A DNA stretch of 64,000 nucleotides, from the NCBI GenBank assembly GCA_029964075.1, contig CM057140.1, positions 14,836,643 through 14,900,642 of the forward strand. The letters run 5' to 3'. The DNA comes from Patiria pectinifera (taxonomy: Eukaryota; Echinodermata; Asteroidea; Valvatida; Asterinidae). Positions 25,622 to 37,543 of this stretch are shown here, piece after piece (the stretch's first letter is position 1; every line of letters begins with the position of its first letter). The notes beneath the pieces were generated by a model. It was given only the letters and a program-made list of their open reading frames with translations. It made no database searches and had not been told where the DNA came from. A program made the position numbers and the translations under genes.

Positions 25622-28600
25622 TCATGTTGAATATTCATGTCTTCTGAGGGCGTGGCTAACTGCACTGGCAGAAGTCAGTAGTTGGAGTAGCGCGCTGTTA
25701 ACTTCATCTTCAAGACTTTGAAAAAGGAAAAGAAAAGAAAATATCCAGATGACCAATTACATATCAAGTTGTTCTTATTGGTATCCATTCATAACCCCTG
25801 AAGCTCCCCCCCCCCACCTTGGGGGAAAAAAAATTAAAACAGTTTATTTTGCTTGTCATGCTAAACAAATACAAATTTGTAACTTATACCAAATTCAATT
25901 TGATTATTTTTTGCATTTCATTATGGATCTTTTGCATTCAGTGGCCATCTTTGTGGTATTTTTTTCGTTATTTTAATTCATTCACAATGAACGCACAACA
26001 GGTCAACTCATGCGTACCCCAGTGGAACAAAAGCACACACCTCCAAGATGGCTGCAATGCAAAGAATCTATTGTTTCATTAACGGATTGATTGATTCTTG
26101 ACATGACTTTGTTATTATACCCACCTGTTGTTCGGATGATAGAGTTGAATCATTTCCTCATCTTGCATGCTGTAGCTGGAACTAGAAGATTCCTCTCTAA
26201 GAAATAAGAAACAAGATCAGAAAAGGGAAGAAAGGGAACTTTAAAATAAACTTCAGGATTCTTTAGCACTTCTGAAAAGGATTTGAAATGCGTCGACCAA
26301 TTGTTTCGTTGTTGCATTTTAGGAGTTACTTGCGGAGTGATGTTAGCTTGTATGGAGAGTTTAAGGTGTTTTTGAAGAAAAAAATGATTATGACGTTAAT
26401 AAAATAAAATTATGATGTTATTCCACACAGTCAACAGGTGCACAAATATGGATAGCACTTTTTCTCAGACCGGTTTTCTTATTTTTCCTAATTCTGTTAA
26501 AAATTAACAGCTGGCAAAGGATTTGTTCCAAAGCACCTGTAGATGTTTTTGTTTACTTTTCAATCAATCTTGCGTATAAATGGGGTCTTTTAACAATGCC
26601 ATTCTCTTCCAAAATAAACAAACTATTGAGTGCGTCACTCAGCAAACGCTCTTGTTACAAACAGTTCAACAACTTTACAAACATAAAATCCACTCTGAAC
26701 AAAGACAAGATTTTCAACACACAATTGGATAATGGCAGCGTAAAGATAAACCAGGTTATTTATAGAAAGCATTTCTAAACCTGCCTAGGGGAGTTTTCAT
26801 AAATATTTCCGTATCAGTCATAATTATTGTAGACGTCTCTGACAATCTTTGTATGACATTTTATGCTGTTCATTATGATTTAATGCACTCCAACCGTCCG
26901 ATCTTATCAGTAGATAAATACACGCTGCACATTTTTACACGCATGAGTCATTACTGAAGTATTCCGTTCAGTTATCTGCTGTCCCGGTCTGATGAGGGAA
27001 GCACATAACAGAGCGAGAGAGCACATAATTTTATAAGTGGAAGGCCCAAATCTGTAGATATCATGTCCAATAACTAGATTCTTGTCATATGACACTTCTC
27101 ATACATTTTGAAAGACATTTTTCTTCTGTGATTTTTTTTGTAAAGATTATTGTTGATGACAATTTCTTTTGAAAGCGTATTTTATTTAATGCAACTGACA
27201 CTGAGTAGTTAGGTTAGCAAGTGCACTGCATGGCTTAATGTGTCAAATGAACACTAAGTTGGGCAACATTTAAGTAATTGATTCCTGGTTCGGTAAGTAG
27301 GTGTGATGCCTTACAAGGGTTGAGTGGGTGGGTGGGTGGGTGGGTTGGGGGTAATCTGGAAGGGGGTATCTGAGGGGGTTATCTGGGGGGGGGGAGTATC
27401 TGGGGAGGGTATCTGGAGGGGGTGTCTAGGGGGGTACCTGGAGGGGGTATCTGGGATCTGGAGGGGGTATCTAGGGAGGGGAGAACTCACATTTGTGGTT
27501 TCTCAGAGGAGTTCATAGGAGACCACGCATAGTTTGCGTCCCCGTTGCTGGCTGGTTGATCATAAACTGCTCTCTGAAATGTAGATAAAATTATTGCTAA
27601 TATGTAAAAATGCTTAACTCTTGATTGTCAGTTTTCTAGAAAAACATGCATTTGTCTGTGCAAAATCAGGTGTTACCATCCGTGTTTTGCCCAGATAGAC
27701 GAACCAAGTTAACAAAATTAGAGGGCATTTTGAGGTGGCACCACATTCGCGCTCATGCTGCACACGTTCTTAGAGACAAGGCGTGCGCTCATTATGGTAA
27801 CCCTAGTGATCGGAGGAGCCCGGAGTGCGTGCATAGAGTACAACTCACCCGAGCCTGGTGCTACCGCAGAAAACAGCTGTTGCCAGATTAGTCTGCATTG
27901 GAACGACTGAAGTGACTCTTTCAGTACACAAGGCTCGAACTTTACCTGTTCAGTGACGGCCTCATTCCCAGGGGAAAGCAACTGCCTGTACTGCTGATGG
28001 TGGTCGGATATGAGGTTGTGAAGGTTGACTCTGAAGGCTTCAATCTCTGCCTCGACTAACTGGCTCAAGCTGTAATCTGAACGGATGGGAAATATCACAG
28101 ACATAAACATTCACGAGAAACATAAGGATTCTTAAAGGAACATTGGGTTATCATACAACAATCCTCATATTAAACTTTCAATACAGGGCGAGTAAAAAAA
28201 AGAAAGAAGCAACCCAAATTTCAGGACCATTTTGTTAATGAAGTTCTGCATGCAGCACTTTCAAAATCTAGGGGATATGAAAACCCAATTAATAAGCTTT
28301 CTTTTAGTACAAGAATAATTCGAATCAGTCATATACTTTTCAAGTTACAGAATTTTGACTTGTGGTAAACTTTGTGATGGGCTTGCCTACAGCCCTGATC
28401 GTCGGCTATCCATACCTATTCCACTCAGTACATCATCTGGTTCAGTCTGTTGCGTGTCTAGGTCCCTTTGTAAGTCACCCTGGGTGTTCACTGGTGGACC
28501 GTCCCACCGGTACTCATGCTGCCTCTCTGGTAGGTAGGAGAGACTCGGAGGTTTGCCGTCCTCGCCGTTTCCAGCGTCTCTGTCAGCTGTGGGTTCTCGA

Positions 28601-29238
28601 GATGTCTGGTAAGTCTCAAACAGGCATGTGTCCTGATGGTAAAAGGGTTGGGTAGGGTTGTTTAAGCTACTGGTTTATGGAGGGCAGCCACACCTTGATG
28701 TCACACCCGATGGCCACACACGTTAGGTGACACCCCAAAAATGATGACACCCAAAAGGCAACACCCTTAGGCCACACCCTCAACATCATAGGTCATTTTA
28801 CTCCTTGTCTAAAAATCAAAATAGAAACTTAGGGAAATTTAAGACTCATAAAATATACTTTGTTTAACGACACCGAAAAATAAACTATAAAAGTCAGAGT
28901 CTTTGTCAAGAGGAAGTTTTTTCTTCTAATCTTACTCTGCAAGTTGTATGACCGCAAAACTCCCTCAAACTCGGATTCAGGCCAGTCTGGTACCTGTCCT
29001 TCTTCTTGTTCAGTTCCCAATCAGATGGCATTCCCGAGTTCAGGTTAGCCAGTAGTTTGGTGCTGAATTCGCTCTGTACCGAGGCACAGTGATGACTGCT
29101 GTCTGTAATGGAAAGAATATCATTCTCCATCGTGGTGGGCTCAATGGAGGGCGCCCTCTTACAGGTGCTGTTGATCAGGTAGTGCTGGAGAGTCTTGCAC
29201 TCAACTGGAGCGTTGCTAGGTGATCCTGATGAGAACAT
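25622..29238 (-). CDS. Uncharacterised 290-aa protein, six exons
   Basis: Exons 29238-28936, 28605-28416, 28076-27946, 27573-27491, 26196-26125 and 25715-25622 join in frame (873 nt, 290 aa plus TGA) with GT-AG introns and consistent phases, so this is very likely a real gene. I do not recognise the family. The protein has no signal peptide or membrane helix. It starts MFSSGSPSNAPVECKTLQHY. Residues about 102-164 are polar and probably disordered. Residues 165-200 (DYSLSQLVEAEIEAFRVNLH and on) look helical and could form a coiled coil. Then come a Ser/Glu-rich segment (EESSSSSYSMQDEEM) and a short helical tail (LEDEVNSALLQLLTSASAVS). It is likely an intracellular adaptor or scaffold-type protein, but that is a guess. 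Intron 4 starts with a strongly G-rich plus-strand minisatellite. Confidence 0.72.
27318..27485. repeat. G-rich minisatellite (GGGTGG and GGGGGTATCTGGA units)
   Basis: A run of GGGTGGGT is followed by about nine imperfect copies of a GGGGGTATCTGG(A/G) unit. The repeat lies in intron 4 of the 290-aa gene, starting a few bases past its donor at 27490. The many G-runs on the plus strand could form G-quadruplexes; that strand is the template for the gene. Confidence 0.8.
28685..28790. repeat. Short degenerate ACACCC-type repeat in intron 1
   Basis: Six to eight copies of a CCACACC/ACACCC-like unit separated by short variable spacers lie in intron 1 of the 290-aa gene. The array is decayed and no function is evident. 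Confidence 0.4.
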
Positions 29239-30286
29239 CCTCAGGGCGAGATTCTGAAAAGCTGAATGTAATTGAAAGTTATTTGAAGCGCAGTGAGCTT
29301 CGTTTCACTTAATTTGGGTACACTGAGAAAACTTGCAATCTCCTGATGCAATTAATTGTTTTATCATTTATATTTAATATAAGGAAAATCTGCTGTTCTG
29401 CTAAGTTAGGTTGAAAAAGTCATTTTGAAATTAGCTGAAATATCCAGCTCACTAAACTCATGATATGGGGAGAATCTTCTGGCGAATCTCCCCATGTCAT
29501 GAGCCTAGTGTCGCAGTGAGCTTGATATTACGTGTGCTGTTCAAGCTAGTATTTTTGACAAATGCAAAGTTCAAGTTGTTATGTTAGACAGTCCAAAACT
29601 GATGTTTTAATAACTTGACCAAGCTGACAAGTGACATGGCAGAACACTTTCGTTTCACTTTTCCCGAATTTTCGGGGATTTTTTACTTCAATTATTATGG
29701 CCTAAGTATGTAAGTATTATACAGAACTGTTCAAACCATCATGCCCTACATTTTTCAAAGGGTTATGCATCACATAAAAAACGTTTTCAGACATGATTTT
29801 ATCTCTTTAGAACTTACTTCAGGCTCCAAAACACATTTCTTTTCTTCCGTTTGAAAACAGCGCCCTCAATCAGCAACCTGGCGAGCGACCTCATTCGTTG
29901 AAAGTTCCTAGCGTGGTGGCGCACTTCAATTTGAGTGGGCGCTAATTTTAATGGCGCTACTTGCGTACAACTCTTTTCGAAAAATCCCTCAGACACTCAA
30001 AGACAAAAAAACGATGCTCAATTACCAAGTAATTTTTCTTTGGAAACATTTTACTGTATTAACTTCAGTCCAAAAGATAACAAAGTAACCTTCTGAAACG
30101 GAGAAAAAGGAGCCGACGCTGGCGCGGACCGCGCCGAGGCAAGGTAACGAATTGAAGTTTTCTGTATAAACAAAAATAGCGATGTGATTGGACAATATCC
30201 GAAAATTTTACATTTTAAAAATTCTTTCAAGTGCGGAATCGCCTGATATCATTTTATTTACACCCGTGCAGGACTGTCTTTGTTGG
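29239..30286. other. Spacer between the 290-aa gene and SLC16 copy A
   Basis: No exon is supported. It contains the long hairpin at 29450-29510 and the 3' end of the SLC16 gene. TTTATT at 30253-30258 (AATAAA on the minus strand) lies about 30 nt past the SLC16 stop. Confidence 0.5.
29450..29510. ncRNA. 61-nt hairpin resembling a microRNA precursor (candidate)
   Basis: Bases 29457-29473 pair with 29487-29503 over 17 bp with one GU. After a 2-nt internal loop, 29450-29454 pair with 29506-29510 for 5 more. The loop is 13 nt. Size and shape fit a short microRNA precursor or a small fold-back transposon; the sequence alone cannot decide. Confidence 0.3.
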
Positions 30287-33200
30287 CTACAGTTTATTAT
30301 GTCTGGTGCCCTGTCTTCTCTTCAAAACTGTGACCACGGCAAACAACAGGAAAGACGCCAGAAACAAGGAACCATCCGTCAAAAATGGCGCCACGTAGTT
30401 TCCTGTGGCATCGAAGATTTGGCCTGGAATTAAAACAGAGCGACAACAATGTGACTAAGTATAAAACTTCTTGAAAATAATGCCGACTTTTTAAACATCG
30501 AAAGGAAATTATTGACAGTGGCAGTCATCGAAAGTCAACTAAACACAGGGGTAAAGCCTACTTGAGGTAATTCTGATCAGTCGTTCTCAAGAAAATACTT
30601 CCAAGAAGCCAACCTTACCTGCCAGAATTGAACCAATTCCACCGAAATAAAACGAAGCCCACATCAAGCTCAGAGCCGCAGGTACTTGAGGGCCACTGGC
30701 CACCGTCTTTGTGTTCGCTATTAAAAGTGGTAACCCGACACCAAGAAATCCGCCCAAAACAACAGCGTAGCAGACCAAGAAGATCAAACTGTCTGATACG
30801 GGGTTCAGAAAAGTGGTCACGGAGGCGCCAAGTAGGACAAAGAGTTGAAGGTTGAAGGCATCGATGTAGCCTTTGCCGACGAACCAGCCGTGCGCTGATC
30901 GGGTGATTGCCGAGGGTATACCGAATGCTAAGATTAGCATGGCTCCTTGGGTGTTGGACCAGCCAGCTTCCTTGGCTCTGGCTGGGAGATGTGTAAGATT
31001 CATGACCAAACCTGTGGATTGGAGACAACCGGCTATCACGATCATCATCGCTTGCAGGTTGTTAAAAATACTCAGAAACCTCTTCATCTTCCGTACTGTC
31101 TCTCCTTGCTCTTTCAAGATATGCTTTGAACATCTTCCTTGCTCTTCACTTTCCGTGGTGACGTCATGCAGCTCTCCAGACTCCAGACTTGAGCGGGATC
31201 GGGATGGAAGTCGGTCCTGGTTGGTCTTGAGCGGTCGGAAGAGGGCGCAAGCAGCCACCCCGTTCAGTTGTAAAACTCCAATAATGAACATGGCGCCCCT
31301 CCAGCCGTACGCGGAGATCAGCAGGCGAATCAGCGGCGGGAAAATGACTTGGGCGATGTTTAAACCGAGGGTGGCGATGCCATTGGCAAAGACGTACCGT
31401 TTCTTGAAGTACTGAGCGATAATAATTGCGCCTGGAGAAACCACTGTCACTGCACCAATACCTAAAACAAAATTTGAAAACAGAAAATCATTACCAAAAT
31501 TCACCAAAACGGGTCTTTAATAGTAAGTCAGCTAAGTGTTTTTGTTTGGGCATCACAAAAGAAATGAGAGTCTATAGTCCTACCTTTTCAGACTTTTTTT
31601 TTACATACGAAACTGTAATAGTCACATTTGTTGAGAATGATTCGATGATTTGAACTTTAAAAGACCATTCATAAATACCTCAGACAGTTTAGCTATTCCT
31701 ATTGGTCGAGAGCCCGTCACGTGGCCGGTATTAAACGGATGATAAAGACATGGCTAGCTGGTCTTAAACACTTTTCCAGTGTCAAAATCCAGTGCCTCTT
31801 AAATTTTCATTGGTTGAACGTTCACAATCCCCACGTAGGCATGCAAAGTGAATTTGTTGAACAAAATCGGATGTTTTGAACGAATTATATGATTTTCATT
31901 ATAGTGCAAGTGGTCTATCAAGTCCAAGCACAGAGATTTAATTGCTCAAAAAAGTTTGCTTGGCAGTAACCATGTTTGGATCCACGCGACTTCATGGAGC
32001 TAGCTCCATGGTGACTTTGATGTGTTTCTACTGCAGTAAAACCGGAAAGAAGACAGCTTCCGTTTCCATGTCCGCTAGAATACCAATAATCATGGCCGGC
32101 CATCACGGCTGGCACGTCCCTACTCTATCAATTTATCAACTCACCAGCCACAGCATTGCAAACATACAGCTGCCTGATGTCTGTTGTAAATGAACCAGAT
32201 ATGGTTGCCAGTGCCATGACTACTGCTCCGGCCATTGATACCCATCGTACGCCGACCCGCGAAGCAAGGATACCAACGAAGAAACCTGAAAATGCATGAA
32301 AATGGTTGAACTTTAAGGTCTGCCAATTATTTCAGCTAGTAAATAATAAATATAGACCTAACAGGCAAAAACACTGTTTTGGACAAGTGTTAATTTATGT
32401 TAAATGGATCTGGTACATACCCTGTGGAGATATGTGCACAATAGGGTACAAAAGATTGTATACGTCTCCACAGGGCAATTTCTATAGGTGAATATACCAC
32501 AAGGTTATCACGAAATAGATATATGGATTTTACTCAAAAACTAGGAATTTCCAAGGTGTGTTGATTCGTCGCAAATTGAAATATTTTATGTAAGGGGTAT
32601 TAAGTCCGAATTTCAGCCCAGGAAATTAATTCTGGTTAAAATAGGAGCATTTTGAAAGTACATGTACACTTTCAAACTCGAAAACTTTAGTACACGAGAA
32701 CAAAGAAATGACTCCACAAGGATACAAATTCCAGTATGTTGTGTTAAATTATGTGTTTAAATAATTATGTTTAATTAACACAAATTTTTCTGTGTTTAAT
32801 TTTGTGAGAAACCTCACGGAGCAAACAGAATTAATATTAATATTAAAATTCATTTCTGGTTATGAAACCAAGGCACTGTAGCTTACAAGCCTGAAGAAAA
32901 CCTGTAGAGAGAAGACAATGAGAAGAAATTGCAGTTTCAGTGATGGGAGGAAAACCCCAGAATGAAATTTTATGGAAAACCCACGGAATCAGGCAGGGAC
33001 TGAAAGCCCACTCCACATATTGACCTAGGCGGGATTCTAACCCGGGTCACACGGAGGAAGGCGAGGAAAGTACCGCTACCCCCAATCTCGTTCCCAGGGT
33101 GTCGAGTACGCTCCCACCACTACCCGCTCTCTCACCTTGGTATTGGATTATTTGCATATCCAAAAATTGTGGATACGTATGCAAATGAGGAATAGTCTGG

Positions 33201-35927
33201 TGCCTGCCTGACCGTTCAACGTTTGTTTTTATATGTGGTGTCTGGGGCGTCGCGGCGTGAGTAGGAAAACATGATTTTTTTTAAGTTAAAATGTTACAAT
33301 CTTATTCAGTCAATATGAAGTATCACATTTCATATCAATACATGTATGAGCAAATTGGAGAGGATTATTTTTGAGGTGTGGACGTTATAATTACAATGAA
33401 CGTGAAAACACGTTATACACGTTGGAAATAACAACACCAAGTACACGATATAATTCCATTTCTTGCTAATTGCGGTATCGAATCAGGATACAGAAAGCAA
33501 GTTCCCATCCGAGGGCTCACTGTTGGAAACGAGGTTGGATACAAAGTAAGCCCTGGGGACGAAGTTGCCGCTCACCCCAACCGACTTTTCATGATACATC
33601 TGCATAATCGTCAACCATGCATGTCGGTTGAATTGAAATTGATCGATAGGCCTACTATATGTACTTGCCACATCGTTGCGTTGGTTTAAAATTACAAAAG
33701 GCACACGGCAGGCGCTCATTGTCAATGTTTGCCTGTCGACCTCCTTTGAAATTGAATATGGTCCGAGTATTTTCCCAATTTACAAAGGTAGAATTCGACA
33801 TGATAAAATAAACTGGTACTTTTAGAAGTACGTTATTATTACTATTATTATTATTATTGTAATTATTCCTACAATTGTACCATTTATAGGGAGACACGTT
33901 ATCGTAATTCCTTCGACAATAGGGAGACACTGGTCATTAGGGAGACATTTTCATGTCTCCCTAATTCCACAGCCCCCCTTTAGAGGCAAAATTTTGCTGT
34001 CGCAATCTGGTTATATTTGTTGCTCGTGGTCTAATTAGTAAAAATACCGAAATTCGTGGAAAAAGGACAAGGGAATATTGGGTTAGGTTACATTTCAGTT
34101 TGAAAAATTTTGTGCACAAGTCTATGGGAATATCCCCCCCCAACCCATTAAATTAACAGCAATATGACTTTGCGCCTCTTTTTCTTTCTTTTTCCTCCTT
34201 TTTTCTTCTCCTTTTCCCCTTTCTTCGAACGATAACGATATCGCAACAGAAAGATTTGCATTTGAAACGCAAAAGTTGTTTGTTATTACAACCCATGTAC
34301 TATTCACAGGCAGTATACTTCACGCGAAAGCGAAAGCGAAGCGAAATTCGTGACGCCAACAATACGTTCGAAGCGCGTCCACCATTGTTGACGACATGCA
34401 TTTCGCTTCGCACTTGCTTTCGCATGAAGTATGAACCGGGCCTAACGCCACTCGACCGTGCACTTGAGTTGAACATGCTGGTACTCCCCCCGGGCCGCGA
34501 TATGTTTTTTTACACAACTATCTGGGGTACTTTGTGCGCTTTCCTATGGGGCTTGGTTTTTATAACCAGGCTTGAGTGGAGGCTACTATTTTTCAACTTG
34601 GTACGGATTTCGGACTTTATTTCCCTTTTTAAAAAAATCCTCCAGAGCCTCGGATCAGAAAAGAAAAAGGAAATTGCTGCTATACAAGTAGTAGGCCTAT
34701 CCGACTGAAAAATAACGTTTTTAAATTACAATCTTAAATTGTTGAAAAAAAAGAGAGCAAAATCTGAATGGGCAGAGCAAGGAACCGAACTCGAGACTTC
34801 CGATCATTAGCCAGCATAGTATGGTTCCCAGACCTGACAATTATTCCCGACGCTCACGTCTTAAATTGTAGGTCAGGCAGCCTCCGTGGCTAAAAAATAA
34901 ACATGTTTATCACTTGTAGCTTTTAATGTTCTGATCAAATCTTTAAATAAATCACTTGCTTCGTAATATCATACAGTTATGATAAAACAGTTTGATGTTT
35001 TTGTAAGATAACATTGAGTAATGTTGATCTGGAATCTTCAAAATTAGGGAACCAAATAGCACTGTTAGCAGGCGGAGCCGAATGAAGACCGAGTTTTGGA
35101 AAATCTCGGTAACGGTCGTCAAATTCAAAATTGTACATGATGCAGCTTATCAACTCATTTAAAATAAAATTAATAAGCAATTAGCAGTTAATTAAACCTA
35201 TATTATATACTGCGCTATCCGAGTGTCGACGAAACGACTTCGGCAAACTTCGGAAATTTTCTTTAGTCACGTGACGTAAATTGTAATACATTGTATTACC
35301 GGAGGCTACCGGACCTAAGATTCATCAGGAATAGTCGGAATCTTTTGGTCTGGAAACCAGACTATAGCCAGCATGCCTAACCACTAGGCAACGGCGGTGC
35401 TCGACGAAACCCTGCAATTCATAAATTATATGCTTTCACACAGAGAGAGAGTATACGTGCGTGCGTAGGTAAAAGGTTACAGGATTGTAGGGCGCCGCTA
35501 CCTACAATCCTATAACCGTGATTCAAGTCGCTACGCGGCGCTCTACAATCCTATAACCGTGATTCAAGTTGCCTGAAAAATGGGTACCCTGTACTATTGT
35601 GTAAATAAAATATTCACCCCCGGGCCTGTCCACCACTTACAAAATCCTGGCTACGTCACCGTATACCTAAATCCCTTCGAACAAATAAATCTTGGACCAC
35701 CATAGCAAAGCTTGCTTAGTATTACTCCAATACTCACTGATCGGGCATGCAACCAACCAGGGCAAACTGAGCAACCAACTGGTGGCAGTAGCACTAGCAT
35801 CGAAGTAATCTTTCCAATCGTTGTAGAACACACCCAGCGTTGTCATATAACCGTTGGTTAGCATTACACCGATGTGGGCGCCCACCAGCACGACCCAGGC
35901 CCAACCACGATCGTAGACAGGGGGCAT
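30287..35927 (-). CDS. SLC16: SLC16/monocarboxylate-transporter-like protein, copy A
   Basis: Exons 35927-35738, 32285-32145, 31461-30619 and 30423-30287 give 1311 nt and 436 aa. SLC16 proteins are 12-helix plasma-membrane carriers for monocarboxylates, aromatic amino acids, thyroid hormone or creatine; the substrate cannot be told here. The helix 1 signature appears as DRGWAWVV (residues 6-13), with Arg in place of the usual first Gly of DGGWGW. The helix 5 signature reads YFKKRYVFANGIATLG. A charged central loop follows (LESGELHDVTTESEEQ), and the second half contains THLPARAKEAGW. The C-terminal tail KRRQGTRHNKL is short. Its AAT AAA codons form AATAAA on the coding strand just before the stop. 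Intron 1 (3.5 kb) hosts several repeats. Copy B at 37544-40070 has the same exon plan. Confidence 0.92.
32925..33092 (-). mobile_element. tRNA-derived SINE, same family as 58774-58930
   Basis: On the minus strand GGTAGCGGTACTTTCCTCGCC (split by one base from the related copy) precedes ACCCGGGTTAGAATCCCGCC (B box), then a body with CAGTCCCTGCCTGATTCCG and TGGGTTTTCC. The order and sequence match the plus-strand copy near 58774. It is inserted in intron 1 of SLC16 copy A. Confidence 0.65.
34120..34225 (-). mobile_element. Truncated copy of the CATGGGCGTCGC MITE family
   Basis: The stretch with CCCAACCCATTAAATTAACA and GCAATATGACTTTGCGCCTC is the reverse complement of the interior of the element at 54536-54760. 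Neither terminal repeat is recognisable, so this copy is broken. Confidence 0.6.
34770..34890 (-). repeat. tRNA-like repeat, degenerate
   Basis: On the minus strand CTCGAGTTCGGTTCC resembles a tRNA T-arm, preceded by ATGCTGGCTAATGATCGG. A related segment with ATGCTGGCTATAG lies near 35350. Both look like decayed SINE heads. Confidence 0.3.
35300..35405 (-). repeat. tRNA-like repeat with good A box
   Basis: The minus strand reads TTGCCTAGTGGTTAGGCATG, an almost ideal A box, followed by a CTGGTTTCCAG stem-loop, but no proper B box. It is scored as a SINE head in intron 1 of SLC16 copy A, not as a tRNA. Confidence 0.4.
35475..35558. repeat. Hairpin with a duplicated arm
   Basis: GGTTACAGGATTGTAG (35475-35490) pairs with CTACAATCCTATAACC (35502-35517) with one mismatch. 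The second arm plus CGTGATTCAAGT is then repeated at 35543-35569. The origin is unclear; it may be a small fold-back element. Confidence 0.6.
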
Positions 35928-37543
35928 CTCTCACGAAATTCGGTCAAAGCGTTGATGGCACCGTCCTGTTTACGGGAATATTTCCACTGACACTATTCCA
36001 CAACACTTTTCCAGTAATTAACGCTCAAATGCAATTGTCATTTACATGCGGCCGTTCCCATTCTGTTTTCTATTGGGTCATTGGTTAACATGTGTTTTCT
36101 ACTAGCGCGGTTTGCAATCCAGCGACGGAAAAGAAGCAAGTGAACTTTGGAGTTTGTTTTGCTATCCGGGCATATGACTCGGTACATCGAGCGCTACAAA
36201 CCGGTTTCCGGTATTACTTGAAAACCACGCAAGAGGGCGCAATGCATCGCTTGGGAACGCGAATCAGTACTTCTGTACATATTCACAAACGTAGAATGCC
36301 ATGGGTACTTAATATAATCTAACAGTTGCCGAATGTGGGCTCTTGACACGTTTAGTTTTAAAGATATTTCGAAAAAGCTGCACTGCACTGCCGCGGCTGG
36401 AAAAATGAAACACTAGGTCACGTCAACGAGGATAGTTTTCACGCCTTTATCCACTTCTAATAAGCTACCTAGACAAGACATTTTGCTCTCAAAACTGTCA
36501 GCAAGGTGCTGCGCGAACGCTCATCGTAGCCACAGTATAACCATAGATATAGAACTATATCTCAAAGATATAGAACTATATCTCATAGATATAGAACTAT
36601 ATCTCATAGATATAGAACTATATCTCATAGATATAGAACTATATCTCATAGATATAGAACTATATCTCATAGATATAGAACTATATCTCATATATACTGA
36701 ACTATATTTATGGGTATAACATAATCATTACAAGCCGCGTGACTCAGCCAAGTTTGCTAACAAAACTTACCACATAAAATGTCGTATACACAAATTTCTT
36801 GAGTATTATTGTCTAAACAACGACATGTGTTGTATTTGTTGAAAGTTTCTCGTTATAGGGTCAGTGATCGATCACCGTCGGCACCTATGTGGTCTTAGCA
36901 AGTGACGCTTTATTTGTATCAAATTGTATAAAAATACCCCTATTCAAGACAACAATGGTAAAAAAAACACACCCAAATATCTATGGATATGGCTGGAAGT
37001 GTTAGACTTAAAACATACTATAAATTAAGGCAAAAGAACTGTGTTTTAATGCCACAAATGGCGGTCCTGATACTTTTAGGGCGACACCAAGAGTTCATCC
37101 GTTCTTGAGTTGGCGTAGAGAACAAGGTTACCACGATTTCATAACACATGAGCTTAAAAAAAATACAAAGTCAGACGCCTGCTTCGGGATGTCAGATAAA
37201 CACAGGGCGAATTCCTTGATGTTACGTTCTTCATATTTCCTATAAATTCAAACACGTATAAGAAGTTCTGGTTACCTGTGTTTTTGCTCTTGAGGGCGCT
37301 TAACCATGACTAACTATAAAATAAGTCGCTGGTTTGCCGTTTCTTCCATATATCAATATTAAGTTGTTAGTAATTATCCAGTAAAGGTGAGCTGTAACGT
37401 CTTGACTTGTGACTACATTTTGGCGGTAGAGTTGCCTCAAACATGTCGGCCGCGAGAGGGCGTACAACCTTCATTACGGAATAAATGGGTGGATAATCTT
37501 TATCCGACTTTCGTTCAACTTGATTAGGGTGGAGATGAGTGGT
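35928..37543. other. Spacer between the two SLC16 genes
   Basis: No exon is supported. It should hold the promoter of copy A and the 3' UTR of copy B; a minus-strand AATAAA (TTTATT, 36909-36914) is possible for copy B. It also contains the 21-bp palindromic minisatellite. Confidence 0.45.
36543..36712. repeat. 21-bp minisatellite, each unit a perfect short palindrome
   Basis: The AGAACTATATCTC marker recurs at 36551, 36572, 36593, 36614, 36635, 36656 and 36677, an exact 21-bp period, with an eighth degenerate unit after it. Each unit contains AGATATAG-AA-CTATATCT, an 8-bp perfect inverted repeat with a 2-nt spacer. The frame stays open only because 21 is a multiple of three. Confidence 0.92.

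Noticed and set aside
27646-27891. Plus-strand 81-aa frame
   Set aside because: It lies in intron 3 of the minus-strand 290-aa gene and has no splice or domain support.
30615-31415. Other frames of 137 and 180 aa over SLC16 copy A
   Set aside because: They overlap exon 3 in other frames and have no independent support.
36483-36719. 78-aa frame with IDIELYL repeats
   Set aside because: It is the 21-bp minisatellite read in one frame; the period is a multiple of three, which keeps it open.
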